Shown here piece by piece: positions 33,546 to 43,819 of a stretch of 64,000 bases of DNA. Position numbers and translations under genes: made by a program. Origin of the DNA: Paenochrobactrum pullorum (GTDB lineage Bacteria > Pseudomonadota > Alphaproteobacteria > Rhizobiales > Rhizobiaceae). Each line of letters begins with the position of its first letter. Positions within the stretch are counted from its first letter, which is position 1. The notes beneath the pieces are model-generated. The model made no database searches, was not told the DNA's origin, and saw only the letters and a program-made list of their open reading frames with translations. The DNA is taken from the NCBI RefSeq assembly GCF_041929845.1, contig NZ_JBHEEH010000005.1, forward strand, positions 112,182 to 176,181, in the 5' to 3' direction.

Positions 33546-34430
33546 CTATGCGCGCAAGTTTTTACCCGGATGCATGAGACGGCGCATCTGCACCATTGCC
33601 ATCGGTGTTGAAAGACTGGCCGCATCGGCTTCCAGCATCAGTTCATCTGCGCCACGTTTTGCAGCGCGCACCATAATTTCAAACACAGAAGCCGTTGTGG
33701 ATTGCAGCGCTTTCTCATCTGACATGCCGTCGAGAATACGGGCAAGGAAAAGTGCTGCCGTCAAATCCCCCATGCCATTTGTCGGGCCTTCTACATGACG
33801 GTGCTCTGCTAAATAAGCATGACCATCCGTCACCAGAAGATTACCTGTCGAGCCATTCAACATACCGAAAGAAGATGTCACCAACATACGCGCAGGGCCT
33901 AAATCCAGCGCTGCTTCCATCAGTTTTTCATTGTTTTCCAGCTGCACACCACTCAGCCATGCCAATTCAAACCGGTTTGGCGTTGCGATATCGGCCAAAG
34001 GCAGTAATTCATCGCGGATCGCTGCAGCCGTTGCCTCCGGCACATAAAGCCCTTCACGATCACCAATCACCGGATCACATAAATAAAGGGCTTTGGGATT
34101 GCGCTTTTTAAGTGCCATGATCAATTGCGCAGCCGCTTTCGCCTGTTCTGCATTGCCCAGATAACCGGTCAGTACCGCCCCCACTTCGCCAAGCCATGGC
34201 GCGCGTTCCATATCTTCCATCAGCTGCTTGAACTGATGCACTTCCGGCACAATGCGTCCCGCTGGCCCGTGACCTGTGTGCCACGGCAAAATGACCGTAG
34301 GCACAGCCCAGACCGGATGCGCCAGCGTTTCCAATGCAAAAACCGCGGCACGATTGCCGACTGAGCCACGCACCACATGACTTGAGATTACAATAACGGC
34401 GGTATTATCAGCGGCAGTTGTATTTGGCAT
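33546..34430 (-). CDS. pdxY: Pyridoxal kinase
   Basis: A 294-residue PdxK/PdxY-type kinase of the ribokinase superfamily. SSHVVRGSVGNRAAVFALE at the start binds pyridoxal, TPNRFELAWLSG and the GMGDLTAALFLA segment hold the ATP-binding and catalytic Asp region. It phosphorylates pyridoxal in the PLP salvage path. Followed after 10 bp by no partner on this strand except the small membrane protein upstream, so the two may share a transcript. Confidence 0.9.
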   Translation of the reverse strand: MPNTTAADNTAVIVISSHVVRGSVGNRAAVFALETLAHPVWAVPTVILPWHTGHGPAGRIVPEVHQFKQLMEDMERAPWLGEVGAVLTGYLGNAEQAKAAAQLIMALKKRNPKALYLCDPVIGDREGLYVPEATAAAIRDELLPLADIATPNRFELAWLSGVQLENNEKLMEAALDLGPARMLVTSSFGMLNGSTGNLLVTDGHAYLAEHRHVEGPTNGMGDLTAALFLARILDGMSDEKALQSTTASVFEIMVRAAKRGADELMLEADAASLSTPMAMVQMRRLMHPGKNLRA

Positions 34431-34443
34431 TTTGCTATCCGGT

Positions 34444-34743
34444 TTAGACTTGCAATAAATAAAGAACCAGCCACACCATCATGGCCAGCATAATTATCAG
34501 ACCCAATATCCGCCCGAAGCGCGTTGCCCAGACTTCAACCCGATCTTGCGCATCAAGATCACTTGCTTTCAAGTGCTCCCGACCGCGGTTAAAGCTTCGC
34601 GCGATGACACCTGTCGCACCAGAGCCGGTTTCTAATTTTATGCGAGCCAGTATGTCTTCCGATTCAGCCTTGCGTGTATCATCATATCTTTTTGATGAAA
34701 AAGCATTTTCTTTTTCATCTGAGCCATCTGCTTTTTGCTGCAT
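34444..34743 (-). CDS. Small hypothetical protein with one C-terminal membrane helix
   Basis: A 99-residue protein I do not recognise. The first 70 residues are hydrophilic and charged, including ARIKLETGSGATGVIARSFNRGREHL and VEVWATRFGRILG. A single hydrophobic helix (about residues 79-98, LIIMLAMMVWLVLYLL) ends the chain, so it is probably tail-anchored with the N-terminus in the cytoplasm. It lies 13 bp upstream of pdxY on the same strand. Confidence 0.65.
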   Translation of the reverse strand: MQQKADGSDEKENAFSSKRYDDTRKAESEDILARIKLETGSGATGVIARSFNRGREHLKASDLDAQDRVEVWATRFGRILGLIIMLAMMVWLVLYLLQV

Positions 34744-34842
34744 AACACCATCCGGTAGATTTTTTTAGCGACCAGATCAGATCAATAGTGCAGCAGTGTT
34801 AGCGCTAAGCTCAAATCCTGCAAGTGAAAAAACACGCTTAAG

Positions 34843-34876
34843 AAAGAAACCCCGCCATAACTGACGGGGTTTCTTT
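34843..34876 (-). terminator. Terminator downstream of mmsA
   Basis: A perfect 12-bp stem AAAGAAACCCCG/CGGGGTTTCTTT (34843-34854 with 34865-34876) with a 10-nt loop, T-rich on both sides. It lies 55 bp after the mmsA stop on the minus strand. Confidence 0.8.
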
Positions 34877-34930
34877 ATTATGTGACGCATATCACAACCG
34901 TAAAGGTCAAGGACATGCAAAACAGATAAA

Positions 34931-36427
34931 TTAGTTCATAGTTGGGATAACAAATTCCGCACCATCTTTAACACCTGACGGCCAACGTGAAGTCACGGTT
35001 TTGGTCTTGGTATAGAAACGGAATGCATCGGTACCGTGTTGGTTCAAATCGCCGAAGCCTGAACCTTTCCAGCCGCCGAAAGTGTAATAAGCGATTGGAA
35101 CAGGAATTGGTACGTTAACACCAACCATGCCAACCTGAACACGCGAAGCAAAGTCACGTGCCGCATCACCGTCACGGGTGAAGATTGCAACACCATTACC
35201 ATATTCATGTTCATTGGGCAGAGCGAGCGCTTCTTCATAAGTTTTTGCACGAACAACTGCCAATACAGGACCGAAAATTTCTTCCTTGTAAATAGACATA
35301 TCCGGCGTGACATGATCGAACAAGCAACCGCCGAGATAGAAGCCGTTTTCATAGCCCTGCATCTTGAAGTTACGGCCGTCAACAACGAGCTTGGCACCTT
35401 CTTTAACGCCTGCATCCACATAACCGCGGACGCGATCAACAGCTGCTTGTGTTACCAATGGACCATAATCAGCGCCACCATCAGTTGACGGGCCGACACG
35501 CAGAGCTTCAACGCGCGGGATCAATTTTTCCATCAGGCGTTCTGCAGTGTCTTCACCAACAGGAACAGCAACCGAGATCGCCATGCAACGCTCACCAGCG
35601 GAACCGTAACCGGCACCAATCAAAGCATCAACAGTCTGATCCATATCTGCATCAGGCATAATCAGCATGTGGTTTTTCGCGCCGCCGAAGCACTGGACGC
35701 GCTTGCCGTTAGCACAACCACGGGAGTAAATGTAATGGGCAATTGGTGTGGAACCAACAAAGCCGATTGCTTTTACATCCGGATCATCGAGCAGCGCATC
35801 AACGGATTCTTTGTCGCCATTGACGACATTGAAGATACCAGCCGGAAGACCAGCTTCCATGAACAGTTCTGCCAAACGCATCGGTACGCCCGGATCACGT
35901 TCCGAAGGCTTCAGGATAAATGCGTTACCGCAAGCAATAGCAGGGCCGGCTTTCCAGAGCGGAATCATTGCAGGGAAATTGAACGGAGTGATACCTGCAA
36001 CAACACCCAAAGCCTGACGCATTGAATATGTATCAATACCTGTACCGGCTGAATCAGAGAACTCACCTTTCATCAGATGCGGTGCACCAAGGCAAAATTC
36101 GATCACTTCAAGACCGCGCTGGATGTCGCCCTTGGCATCAGGAATGGTTTTGCCGTGTTCACGGGCAAGCAATTCTGCAAGGCTGTCATATTCAGCTTCA
36201 ACCAGCTCAAGAAACTTGCGCAACACGCGGGCACGGCGCTGCGGGTTGGTAGCTGCCCATGCCGGTTGTGCCGCTTTTGCATTTTCTACAGCTGCACGTA
36301 CTTCGTCTTTGGTTGCCAGAGCAACTGTGCCGCGCACAGTGCCGTCAAGCGGCTGGAACACCTCAGTGGTGCGTCCGCTTTTACCTTCAACGTTCTTACC
36401 GTTGATAAAATGGCCGTATTTCAACAT
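34931..36427 (-). CDS. mmsA: CoA-acylating methylmalonate-semialdehyde dehydrogenase
   Basis: A 498-residue aldehyde dehydrogenase superfamily enzyme. The catalytic Cys is in GSAGERCMAISVAVPVG; ITPFNFPAMIPLWK and GFVGSTPIAHYIY are the NAD-binding segments. MmsA lacks the usual general-base Glu of ALDHs, in line with CoA-dependent acylation. It turns methylmalonate semialdehyde (valine, inositol or thymine breakdown) into propionyl-CoA. AGGGAGG lies 6 nt before the ATG. A LysR gene is divergent, as expected for local control. Confidence 0.94.
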   Translation of the reverse strand: MLKYGHFINGKNVEGKSGRTTEVFQPLDGTVRGTVALATKDEVRAAVENAKAAQPAWAATNPQRRARVLRKFLELVEAEYDSLAELLAREHGKTIPDAKGDIQRGLEVIEFCLGAPHLMKGEFSDSAGTGIDTYSMRQALGVVAGITPFNFPAMIPLWKAGPAIACGNAFILKPSERDPGVPMRLAELFMEAGLPAGIFNVVNGDKESVDALLDDPDVKAIGFVGSTPIAHYIYSRGCANGKRVQCFGGAKNHMLIMPDADMDQTVDALIGAGYGSAGERCMAISVAVPVGEDTAERLMEKLIPRVEALRVGPSTDGGADYGPLVTQAAVDRVRGYVDAGVKEGAKLVVDGRNFKMQGYENGFYLGGCLFDHVTPDMSIYKEEIFGPVLAVVRAKTYEEALALPNEHEYGNGVAIFTRDGDAARDFASRVQVGMVGVNVPIPVPIAYYTFGGWKGSGFGDLNQHGTDAFRFYTKTKTVTSRWPSGVKDGAEFVIPTMN

Positions 36428-36575
36428 CGAAGACCTCCCTGAAAAATCTCAAGTCCGGCTACCGATCATCATGAATTCGATAAACCGCCTGAAAACATAA
36501 TTGCTCTGCAAAATAACAATTGCAACTGCTCAAAAAGAGTATCCGTTGTGCAAAAACTATAGTAATAGTCATTTC

Positions 36576-37457
36576 ATGAATTGGGATGATATTCGCATAT
36601 TTTTAGCTGTCGCCCGCTCCGGCCAAATTTTGGGCGCAGCGCGCAGACTTGGTATTAACCACACAACGGTGGCACGCCGCCTCACCGCTTTAGAATCAGC
36701 TTTGTCAACCACATTGCTTTCCAGACGCACCAACGGTTCCAGCCTGACACAGGCAGGCGAAGAGTTTTTGCTGGCGGCGGAACGGATGGAAGCGGAAATG
36801 CTGGCCGCACGTGCTCATGTCGGCAATGCCGATATTGCGGTTGCCGGAACAGTGCGCATCGGTGCGCCCGATGGTTTCGGCGTCACTTTTTTGGCGCCAC
36901 GGCTTGCCAAACTTACCGCACAATATCCTGATCTGACCGTGCAGCTGGTACCAGTCCCACGCTCTTTCTCGCTCTCGCGTCGTGAAGCCGATATTGCCAT
37001 TACGGTGGAGCGCCCCGATCAAGGACGGCTGGTTGCCAGAAAGCTCGTTGATTATACACTCGGTCTTTATGCCCATAAAGATTATTTGGACGAGCACGGC
37101 ATTCCGCAAACGGTCGACCAATTATCAAACCATCGCTTGATCGGCTATGTGGAAGATTTAGTGATCAATCCATCCCTTGCCTATGCACCTGAAATCAGCC
37201 GCGATTGGCGGCCGGATTTTGAAGTTTCCAGTGCACTTGGCCAGATGGAAGCGGTGAAAGCCGGTGCCGGTATTGGTATTTTACATGCCTTCATCGCGCG
37301 TGAGCATCCTTATTTGATTCCGATCTTGCCGGAGCGTTTTATCAAGCGCTCTTATTGGCTGGCCTATCATGAATCAGCAAGGACATTGCGTCGTGTTACC
37401 GCCATTTCAGCGCTGATATCGCAGCTGGTAGAGCATGAAAAACGGCTTTTCCTTTAA
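36576..37457 (+). CDS. LysR family transcriptional regulator
   Basis: A 293-residue LysR regulator. The N-terminal helix-turn-helix is WDDIRIFLAVARSGQILGAARRLGINHTTVARRL, then the linker helix and effector-binding domain (GTVRIGAPDGFGVTFLAPRL, MEAVKAGAGIGILHAF). ATG 36576 starts at the family-conserved MNWDD; an upstream frame to 36501 is dispensable. It diverges from mmsA with a 148-bp intergenic region containing several TGCAA-type half-sites, so regulation of mmsA is likely. Its last codon overlaps the converging DUF1275 gene by 4 bp. Confidence 0.93.
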   Translation: MNWDDIRIFLAVARSGQILGAARRLGINHTTVARRLTALESALSTTLLSRRTNGSSLTQAGEEFLLAAERMEAEMLAARAHVGNADIAVAGTVRIGAPDGFGVTFLAPRLAKLTAQYPDLTVQLVPVPRSFSLSRREADIAITVERPDQGRLVARKLVDYTLGLYAHKDYLDEHGIPQTVDQLSNHRLIGYVEDLVINPSLAYAPEISRDWRPDFEVSSALGQMEAVKAGAGIGILHAFIAREHPYLIPILPERFIKRSYWLAYHESARTLRRVTAISALISQLVEHEKRLFL

Positions 37458-38107
37458 TCTTTGAAGAGTTTCAACAATCGGAAAATCAGCACTGCCGAGA
37501 TAATCAAAAACGGAATGCTGAGCGCCATCAGTCCCAACCAGAAATCGGCAAAGCCACCGCTGATTGCTCCGAGCATCAGCGCGAGCCAAACATAAAAATG
37601 CTCAAGCCAGCGTCCTTTCGGCACTTCTCCGGTGATGGCGCGGGCCAGATCGGCAGCACAACTGAATAAAGTTCCGGTTACATAAGTAGCGCCCAGCTTT
37701 GCCGTACCGCGCTGTTGTAATGACGCGTTTTGCATACCCATAGCGGCTGCAAGCAATAAAGTCGGCTGCAAATAAACCATATCGGCCTGTTTCAATGCAA
37801 TCACCACGCCGATAAGGATCAGCACCCCCATGAGCACAAAAATGTTCCCATTATGGACAAAAACGCTCATCATCAGCGTGCCTAAAAATGCGCCGGTGAA
37901 AAACAAAATGATAAGCGCTGCCGGAAACCAGACCATCACCTGACCGGTTGAGTTGGGATGCCCCATCAGGCCAATCCCTAACTGAGTCGTATTACCGCTC
38001 ATGAAGGAGGCGAAAAAACCACCCAGCTGCAAAAAGGCAATTACATCCACAAAACCAGCCGAAGCTGTCAACAAAAGCCCAGCAATTGTTCTGCTGTTAA
38101 AAGACAA
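37454..38107 (-). CDS. DUF1275 (YoaK-like) membrane protein
   Basis: A 217-residue protein with about six transmembrane segments. AGFVDVIAFLQLGGFFASFMSGNTTQLG is the DUF1275/YoaK signature. Function unknown; family members are thought to be transporters or stress-related membrane proteins. The gene converges on, and overlaps by 4 bp, the LysR gene. Confidence 0.9.
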   Translation of the reverse strand: MSFNSRTIAGLLLTASAGFVDVIAFLQLGGFFASFMSGNTTQLGIGLMGHPNSTGQVMVWFPAALIILFFTGAFLGTLMMSVFVHNGNIFVLMGVLILIGVVIALKQADMVYLQPTLLLAAAMGMQNASLQQRGTAKLGATYVTGTLFSCAADLARAITGEVPKGRWLEHFYVWLALMLGAISGGFADFWLGLMALSIPFLIISAVLIFRLLKLFKD

Positions 38108-38343
38108 GTTTTACACCACCCCTTACACTTTCAGGCTTCTTACATGCCATTTCTCAACATAGGCTGCAAATTCTATCGTTAAAATCAATGGTGTATATTT
38201 TTGTGGATCATAATCATAATGCATCTTTTGTTTTATATTGTGCTCATATCTTTCAGGTAATATAAAAATGAGCTTATATAGGCTTGCGCTTTGACCACAG
38301 TTTATTGCCATCAAAGCTTGATTATAAATTCAAGGAACCTTGC

Positions 38344-41300
38344 ATGTCGTTCAGCCTCAAGCGCTTATCATTTGCCCTGATCGCATCATTTTTTATGATG
38401 CAGCCGGTTTTAGCGGCTGAAACACGGCAAATCCAAACCATTGAGAATGGTGACTATTTCGGCTTTGATCTGCGTACCGAGAAAAACCTCTCGCTGGACC
38501 AATGCAAATCCACTTGCCTCGGCGACAATAATTGCCGCGCTTTTACCTATAATCAAAAAGCGCAGTGGTGTTTCCTGAAAAGCGACTATAATCAGCTCAA
38601 TGCTGCAGCAGGAGCTATTGCCGGTAAAGTTGTTAATCCCGATAGTGCGCCCGATATCGGCGCACCGCCTCATTTAACTTATGTGGGTGACAATATTTTT
38701 GAAGAAACCCGCCGCCTGAAAACCTATCTGGAACAAGCAGACCATGGCGACACGGGGCTTTCCGACTGGCTCAAAATTGCCCAAGACGCATTGAAAAACG
38801 GTGATCCGCGCAATGCAACCGAAGCGCTTAAGCATGCGGCAGGAATTAGTTCCGATGACAGCCGCGTCTGGAACGCACTCGCACAGGCTATTCTTAATAC
38901 CGAAACAGACAATAGTGAAGAGCGTGCAAAATATCGCCGTGATGCAAGTTCGTCTGCTCTTAATGCTTATTTGACCTCGCGCAGCACCAACAACCGTGCC
39001 GATGCGCTGGCCTCGCTTGCAACCGCCTTGGAGCGTCGCGATTATGACCGTCCGGCATTGCAAGCCTATGATGCCAGCCTGAACTTGGCCAACTCCGCTT
39101 CTGTGCGTGCCCTTTATGAAGATTTGCGCGCCCGCAAAGGCTTCCGCATTGTCGATCACAGTGTTGATAATGACAGTGCATCACCGCGTATCTGCGCCCA
39201 GTTTTCTGAAGATCTCGTCAAAAACGGCGTCGATTATTCGTCATTCATTAAAGTGGACAATCAAGCGCCGAAGGCCGTCGAAGCGAAAGAACGCCAGATT
39301 TGCGTTGAGGGTTTGAGCCACGGCCAGAATTATCAGCTTTCTTTCCGAGCTGGCCTGCCATCTAGTGTGGGCGAAACATTAAGCTCCACTGTTGTTTTGA
39401 ACGTCTATGTGCAGGATCGCGCGGCATCGGTGCGCTTCACCGGTGACAGTTTTGTCCTGCCATCCACTGCACGCCGCGGTATTCCACTGGTCAGCGTCAA
39501 TATGAGCACCGCCAAAATCAAGCTTTACCGTGTGGGTGACCGCTCACTGGCGCAGCTTTTATCCGGCTATCAATTCCTGCGCCAATTGGATGGCTATGAT
39601 GTCGGTTCCGTTGTCGATCAAATGGGCGAGCCTGTCTGGCAAGGCGAAATTGAAGTTGCTGATAATCAGCTGAATAAAGAAGCCACCACCAGCTTCCCAA
39701 TCGATGAAGCACTGCCGGAGCGTAAACCCGGCGTTTACATCATGACCGCCGAACCGGCTGATAAAAATGGCGATACCTATGACACGGTTGCAACCCAGTG
39801 GTTTGTTGTTTCCGATATAGGTTTGGCAACTTATACTGGTCAGGATGGCTTGCATGTTTTTGCCCGCTCCTTGGGTTCCGCCAAGCCTGTGGCCGATGTC
39901 AAACTCACGCTGCTTGCCCGTAACAATGAAATTCTCGGTGAAGCTGTTACCGACGCGCAAGGTAAAGCCACCTTCAATCCGGGTTTGAGCCGTGGCACTG
40001 ACGGCATGGCACCAGCCGTTTTAATGGCGAGCCAATCAGACACTGATTTCGTCTTTTTAGATATGACCCGTCCAGGCTTTGACCTCTCCGATCGTGGTGT
40101 TACAGGTCGGCCAACGCCTGAAAGCCTTGACGTGATGAGCTGGACAGAGCGCGGCATTTACCGCGCCGGAGAAACTGTTCATGTGGCAGCGCTCGCGCGT
40201 GATGATAAAGCAGATGCGGTTGAGAAACTGCCGCTGACTTTTATCTTCCGTCGTCCTGATGGTGCTGAAGATCGCCGTCTTGTTGTCGACAGCAATTTTG
40301 CCGGTGGCTATGCGGTTGACCTGACCTTGATGCCGAATGCGATGCTCGGAACATGGACGGTGTCTGTCTATACCGATCCGAAACAAAGTGCGGTTTCATC
40401 ACAAATGTTCTTGGTCGAAGATTTTGTCCCTGATCGGATTGAGTTTGATTTAACCGCCGATAAATCGGAAATCATGGCAGGCGAAACGGCTGAACTTAAC
40501 GTCGATGGTCGCTTTTTATATGGCGCACCGGCGGCCGGTCTTGCGCTTGAAGGTGACGTAACTGTCGCCACCAGCCGCAAATGGGATCGTTTCAAATCCT
40601 ATTATTTCGGCCTTGCCGATGAGCAGGAAGGCGAAACCACCCGCACCGCACTTAATGATTTAAGCAATGCCGATGAAAGTGGCAAGGCCACAATTCCGGT
40701 AGTGATCAATGATCTGCCATCAACCACCCGCCTTCTGACAGCACATATCAATGTGCGTATGCGCGAAAGTGGTGGCCGTGCGGTTGAGCGTTCCGTTGAT
40801 CTGACCATCAAGCCGCAAGGCACTATGATTGGTATCCGCCCTGATTTTAGCGGCGATGAAGTGCCACAAGGCGGCACCGCCAAATTCAGCCTGCTGGCCA
40901 GCAATGCAAATGGCGAGCGCATTTCGCTTGAAAATGCACAATGGTCGCTCATGAAAATCGAGCGGAATTATCAATGGTATCGCAGCGGTAGCTCATGGAA
41001 TTATGAGCCTGTAACTTTCACCAAATCCATTGCTAATGGCGAGATCAATATTGATGAAAACGACGATGCAACCCTTTCCCTGCCGGTTGATTGGGGTCGC
41101 TACCGCCTTGAGATTGAAAGTGCTGATGCATCCAATGCTGTGACATCCTATGAGTTTGACGCTGGTTGGTATGTTTCGTCCACTTCGACAGAGACACCTG
41201 ATGGCTTGGAAATTGCGCTTGATAAAGAGCAATATGCCATTGGCGACACGGCGAAACTCAATGTTTCTCCACGCTTTGCCGGTGAAATGCTGATTACCAT

Positions 41301-43818
41301 CGGCACCGAAAAATTGATCAAAATCATCAATGTCAGCGTGCCGGAAAAAGGACTGGTCGTTGATATTCCGGTTGATGAAAATTTTGGTGCAGGCACTTAT
41401 GTAACCGCCACACTTTATCGCGCTGGTTCAGCGACCGAGTCCCGAATGCCGGCGCGCGCCATCGGCCTTAAATGGCTGAAAGTCGATCCTGAACAAAGAA
41501 GCCTGAGTGTCGAACTGGCAACGCCTGAGAAAACCGAACCACGATCAACTCTTTCCCTGCCGGTTAATGTTGCCAATGCTGGCGGTCAGCAAGCCTATGT
41601 CATGGTCGCGGCCGTTGATGTCGGCATTTTGAACCTTACCCGCTATAAAGCCCCTAATCCCGAAGGCTGGTTCTTTGGCCAACGTCAGCTGGGGCTGGAA
41701 ATGCGCGACATTTATGGACGTCTCATTGATGGTTCACTAGGCGTCACCGGAAAACTGCGTACCGGTGGTGACGGCGGCAATATGGGTGCACAAGGCAGCC
41801 CTCCGACCGAAAAGCTGCTTGCACTTTTCTCCGGTATTGTCGAATTGGACAGTGAGGGTAAGGCAATCATTGATTTTGAGCTGCCGCAATTTAACGGCAC
41901 TGCCAGAATTATGGCTGTGGCATGGACAAAATCCGCGCTCGGCCATGCCGAAAAAGATGTCATCATCCGCGATCCGCTGGTGATTACAGCTGGCACCCCA
42001 CGCTTCATGGCACCGGGCGATATGTCTACCATCCGTTTCGATATTGCCAATACTGATGCACCGGATGGTGATTATCAGTTGAACTTGGAAACAAGCGACA
42101 ATCTCAATATCAGCGATGATGCAGCGCATCAAATCGTAACGCTTCAGGGTGGAAAGCGTATCTCGGTGGCCGTTCCGCTGGAAGCGCAAGCAAGCGGCGA
42201 CGGTCTCGTCACCATCCGCATTGCCAATGATAGCGGCATCATGGTCGAGCAGGTTTTAAACCTCAATGTGCGTCCTGTCGATCTGCCGATCACCAGCCGT
42301 TATGTGGTGGATTTATCCGCCGGTCAGGGGCTGAAACTCGATGCAGAACTGTTGTCGCAAAATCTGCTTGATGGCGCGCATGTCAGTGTTGATGTTTCGC
42401 GCAATGCAGCTTTTGATGTCACCTCAATGCTGATGGCGCTTGATCGCTATCCTTATGGCTGTACCGAGCAAACCACCAGCCGCGCACTGCCATTGCTTTA
42501 TTTGCAGGAGATGGCTGCAAACACAAAAGATGCCGTCAGCAGTGAAGATCAGGATGCGGTCAAAACCCGTGTCCAGGATGCTATTTACCGCGTGCTGAAC
42601 TTCCAGTCGTCATCCGGTTCATTTGGTCTTTGGGGACCGGGTTCCAATGATCCGTGGCTTGATGCTTATGTCACCGACTTTTTGACCCGTGCGCGTGAAA
42701 AAGATTATATCGTGCCGGAAAGAGCCTTGATCTCGGCTTTGAACAATTTGCAAAACACATTGAGTTACAACACCAATATTCAAGAACATGGCAATGAAAT
42801 TGCCTATGCACTCTATGTGTTGGCACGTAACAAAAAAGCCTCTGTCGGTGATCTGCGTTATTATGCCGATACGCAATTGGAAGCGTTTGAAAGCCCGATG
42901 GCGGTGGCACAATTGGCAGCAGCACTTGCCCTTTATGGCGATCAGCCACGTTCGGAAAGCACCTTTGAGGCCGCACTTAACTTTAGCAAGCTGACACCAA
43001 ACCATAATTACAACCGTGTCGATTATGGCTCACGTCTGCGCGATGGTGCAGCGGTTCTGGCCCTTGCTGCGGAAACCACGCCAATGCCTAAAATCGTGCC
43101 GGAATTAGTCAAGCTTGTGGGGCAGATGCGCCAGCAAAGCCAGTATTTAAGCACACAGGATCAGGCATGGATGCTGCTTGCTGCGCGCGGTTTGCAGGAA
43201 AACAATTCCAGCATCAAACTGGATGTGGACGGCACAATTTATGATGGTCAGTTCTCGCAACGCTATAGCGGTGTTGCTCTGGAACAATCACCGGTCAACA
43301 TCAACAATCAAAGCTCCGATCCGGTGCAAGCGGTGATTACAGCTGTTGCCCCACCGGCACAATCACTTCCGGCAGGTGGTGACGGCTTCAACATCCAGCG
43401 CACATATTACACCTTGGATGGCGAAGAAACCAACATTACCAGTGTTGAACAAAACCAGCGCTTTGTCGCGGTGTTGCAGGTTGATGACCTGCAAAGCTGG
43501 GCATCTCGCGTGCTGGTCACCGATCTGTTGCCTGCCGGTTTCGAAATCGACAATCCACGCCTTGTCTCAAGTGCAGATCTGGTCAATTTCTCATGGCTGG
43601 ATCGCACCGAAGCCGCTCATCTCGAATTCCGTAATGACCGTTTCGTTGCAGCTTTCGACCGCGATTCAGGCGCTAAAAAGCAAATCACCCTTGCCTATGT
43701 GGTGCGTGCAGTCACTCCTGGTATCTATACCCATCCTGCCGCAACAGTTGAAGATATGTATCGTCCGCAATTTTCGGCGCGCACATCAACCGGCATGATG
43801 GAAGTCGTAACACCTTAA
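38344..43818 (+). CDS. Bacterial alpha-2-macroglobulin with N-terminal PAN domain
   Basis: A 1824-residue secreted protein. Signal peptide (ALIASFFMMQPVLAA) is followed by a PAN/Apple-like domain at about residues 40-90 (cysteines in LDQCKSTCLGDNNCRAF and QWCFL), a helical repeat region, then macroglobulin MG domains and the thioester domain with Cys1373-Thr-Glu-Gln1376 in PYGCTEQTTSRALP. A thioester lets the protein trap attacking proteases covalently. The signal has no lipobox, so it may be free in the periplasm, unlike lipoprotein forms. ATG 38344 has AAGGA upstream. pbpC follows after 1 bp, the conserved partner; the pair is thought to guard and repair the envelope when proteases breach the wall. 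Confidence 0.94.
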   Translation: MSFSLKRLSFALIASFFMMQPVLAAETRQIQTIENGDYFGFDLRTEKNLSLDQCKSTCLGDNNCRAFTYNQKAQWCFLKSDYNQLNAAAGAIAGKVVNPDSAPDIGAPPHLTYVGDNIFEETRRLKTYLEQADHGDTGLSDWLKIAQDALKNGDPRNATEALKHAAGISSDDSRVWNALAQAILNTETDNSEERAKYRRDASSSALNAYLTSRSTNNRADALASLATALERRDYDRPALQAYDASLNLANSASVRALYEDLRARKGFRIVDHSVDNDSASPRICAQFSEDLVKNGVDYSSFIKVDNQAPKAVEAKERQICVEGLSHGQNYQLSFRAGLPSSVGETLSSTVVLNVYVQDRAASVRFTGDSFVLPSTARRGIPLVSVNMSTAKIKLYRVGDRSLAQLLSGYQFLRQLDGYDVGSVVDQMGEPVWQGEIEVADNQLNKEATTSFPIDEALPERKPGVYIMTAEPADKNGDTYDTVATQWFVVSDIGLATYTGQDGLHVFARSLGSAKPVADVKLTLLARNNEILGEAVTDAQGKATFNPGLSRGTDGMAPAVLMASQSDTDFVFLDMTRPGFDLSDRGVTGRPTPESLDVMSWTERGIYRAGETVHVAALARDDKADAVEKLPLTFIFRRPDGAEDRRLVVDSNFAGGYAVDLTLMPNAMLGTWTVSVYTDPKQSAVSSQMFLVEDFVPDRIEFDLTADKSEIMAGETAELNVDGRFLYGAPAAGLALEGDVTVATSRKWDRFKSYYFGLADEQEGETTRTALNDLSNADESGKATIPVVINDLPSTTRLLTAHINVRMRESGGRAVERSVDLTIKPQGTMIGIRPDFSGDEVPQGGTAKFSLLASNANGERISLENAQWSLMKIERNYQWYRSGSSWNYEPVTFTKSIANGEINIDENDDATLSLPVDWGRYRLEIESADASNAVTSYEFDAGWYVSSTSTETPDGLEIALDKEQYAIGDTAKLNVSPRFAGEMLITIGTEKLIKIINVSVPEKGLVVDIPVDENFGAGTYVTATLYRAGSATESRMPARAIGLKWLKVDPEQRSLSVELATPEKTEPRSTLSLPVNVANAGGQQAYVMVAAVDVGILNLTRYKAPNPEGWFFGQRQLGLEMRDIYGRLIDGSLGVTGKLRTGGDGGNMGAQGSPPTEKLLALFSGIVELDSEGKAIIDFELPQFNGTARIMAVAWTKSALGHAEKDVIIRDPLVITAGTPRFMAPGDMSTIRFDIANTDAPDGDYQLNLETSDNLNISDDAAHQIVTLQGGKRISVAVPLEAQASGDGLVTIRIANDSGIMVEQVLNLNVRPVDLPITSRYVVDLSAGQGLKLDAELLSQNLLDGAHVSVDVSRNAAFDVTSMLMALDRYPYGCTEQTTSRALPLLYLQEMAANTKDAVSSEDQDAVKTRVQDAIYRVLNFQSSSGSFGLWGPGSNDPWLDAYVTDFLTRAREKDYIVPERALISALNNLQNTLSYNTNIQEHGNEIAYALYVLARNKKASVGDLRYYADTQLEAFESPMAVAQLAAALALYGDQPRSESTFEAALNFSKLTPNHNYNRVDYGSRLRDGAAVLALAAETTPMPKIVPELVKLVGQMRQQSQYLSTQDQAWMLLAARGLQENNSSIKLDVDGTIYDGQFSQRYSGVALEQSPVNINNQSSDPVQAVITAVAPPAQSLPAGGDGFNIQRTYYTLDGEETNITSVEQNQRFVAVLQVDDLQSWASRVLVTDLLPAGFEIDNPRLVSSADLVNFSWLDRTEAAHLEFRNDRFVAAFDRDSGAKKQITLAYVVRAVTPGIYTHPAATVEDMYRPQFSARTSTGMMEVVTP

Positions 43819-43819
43819 A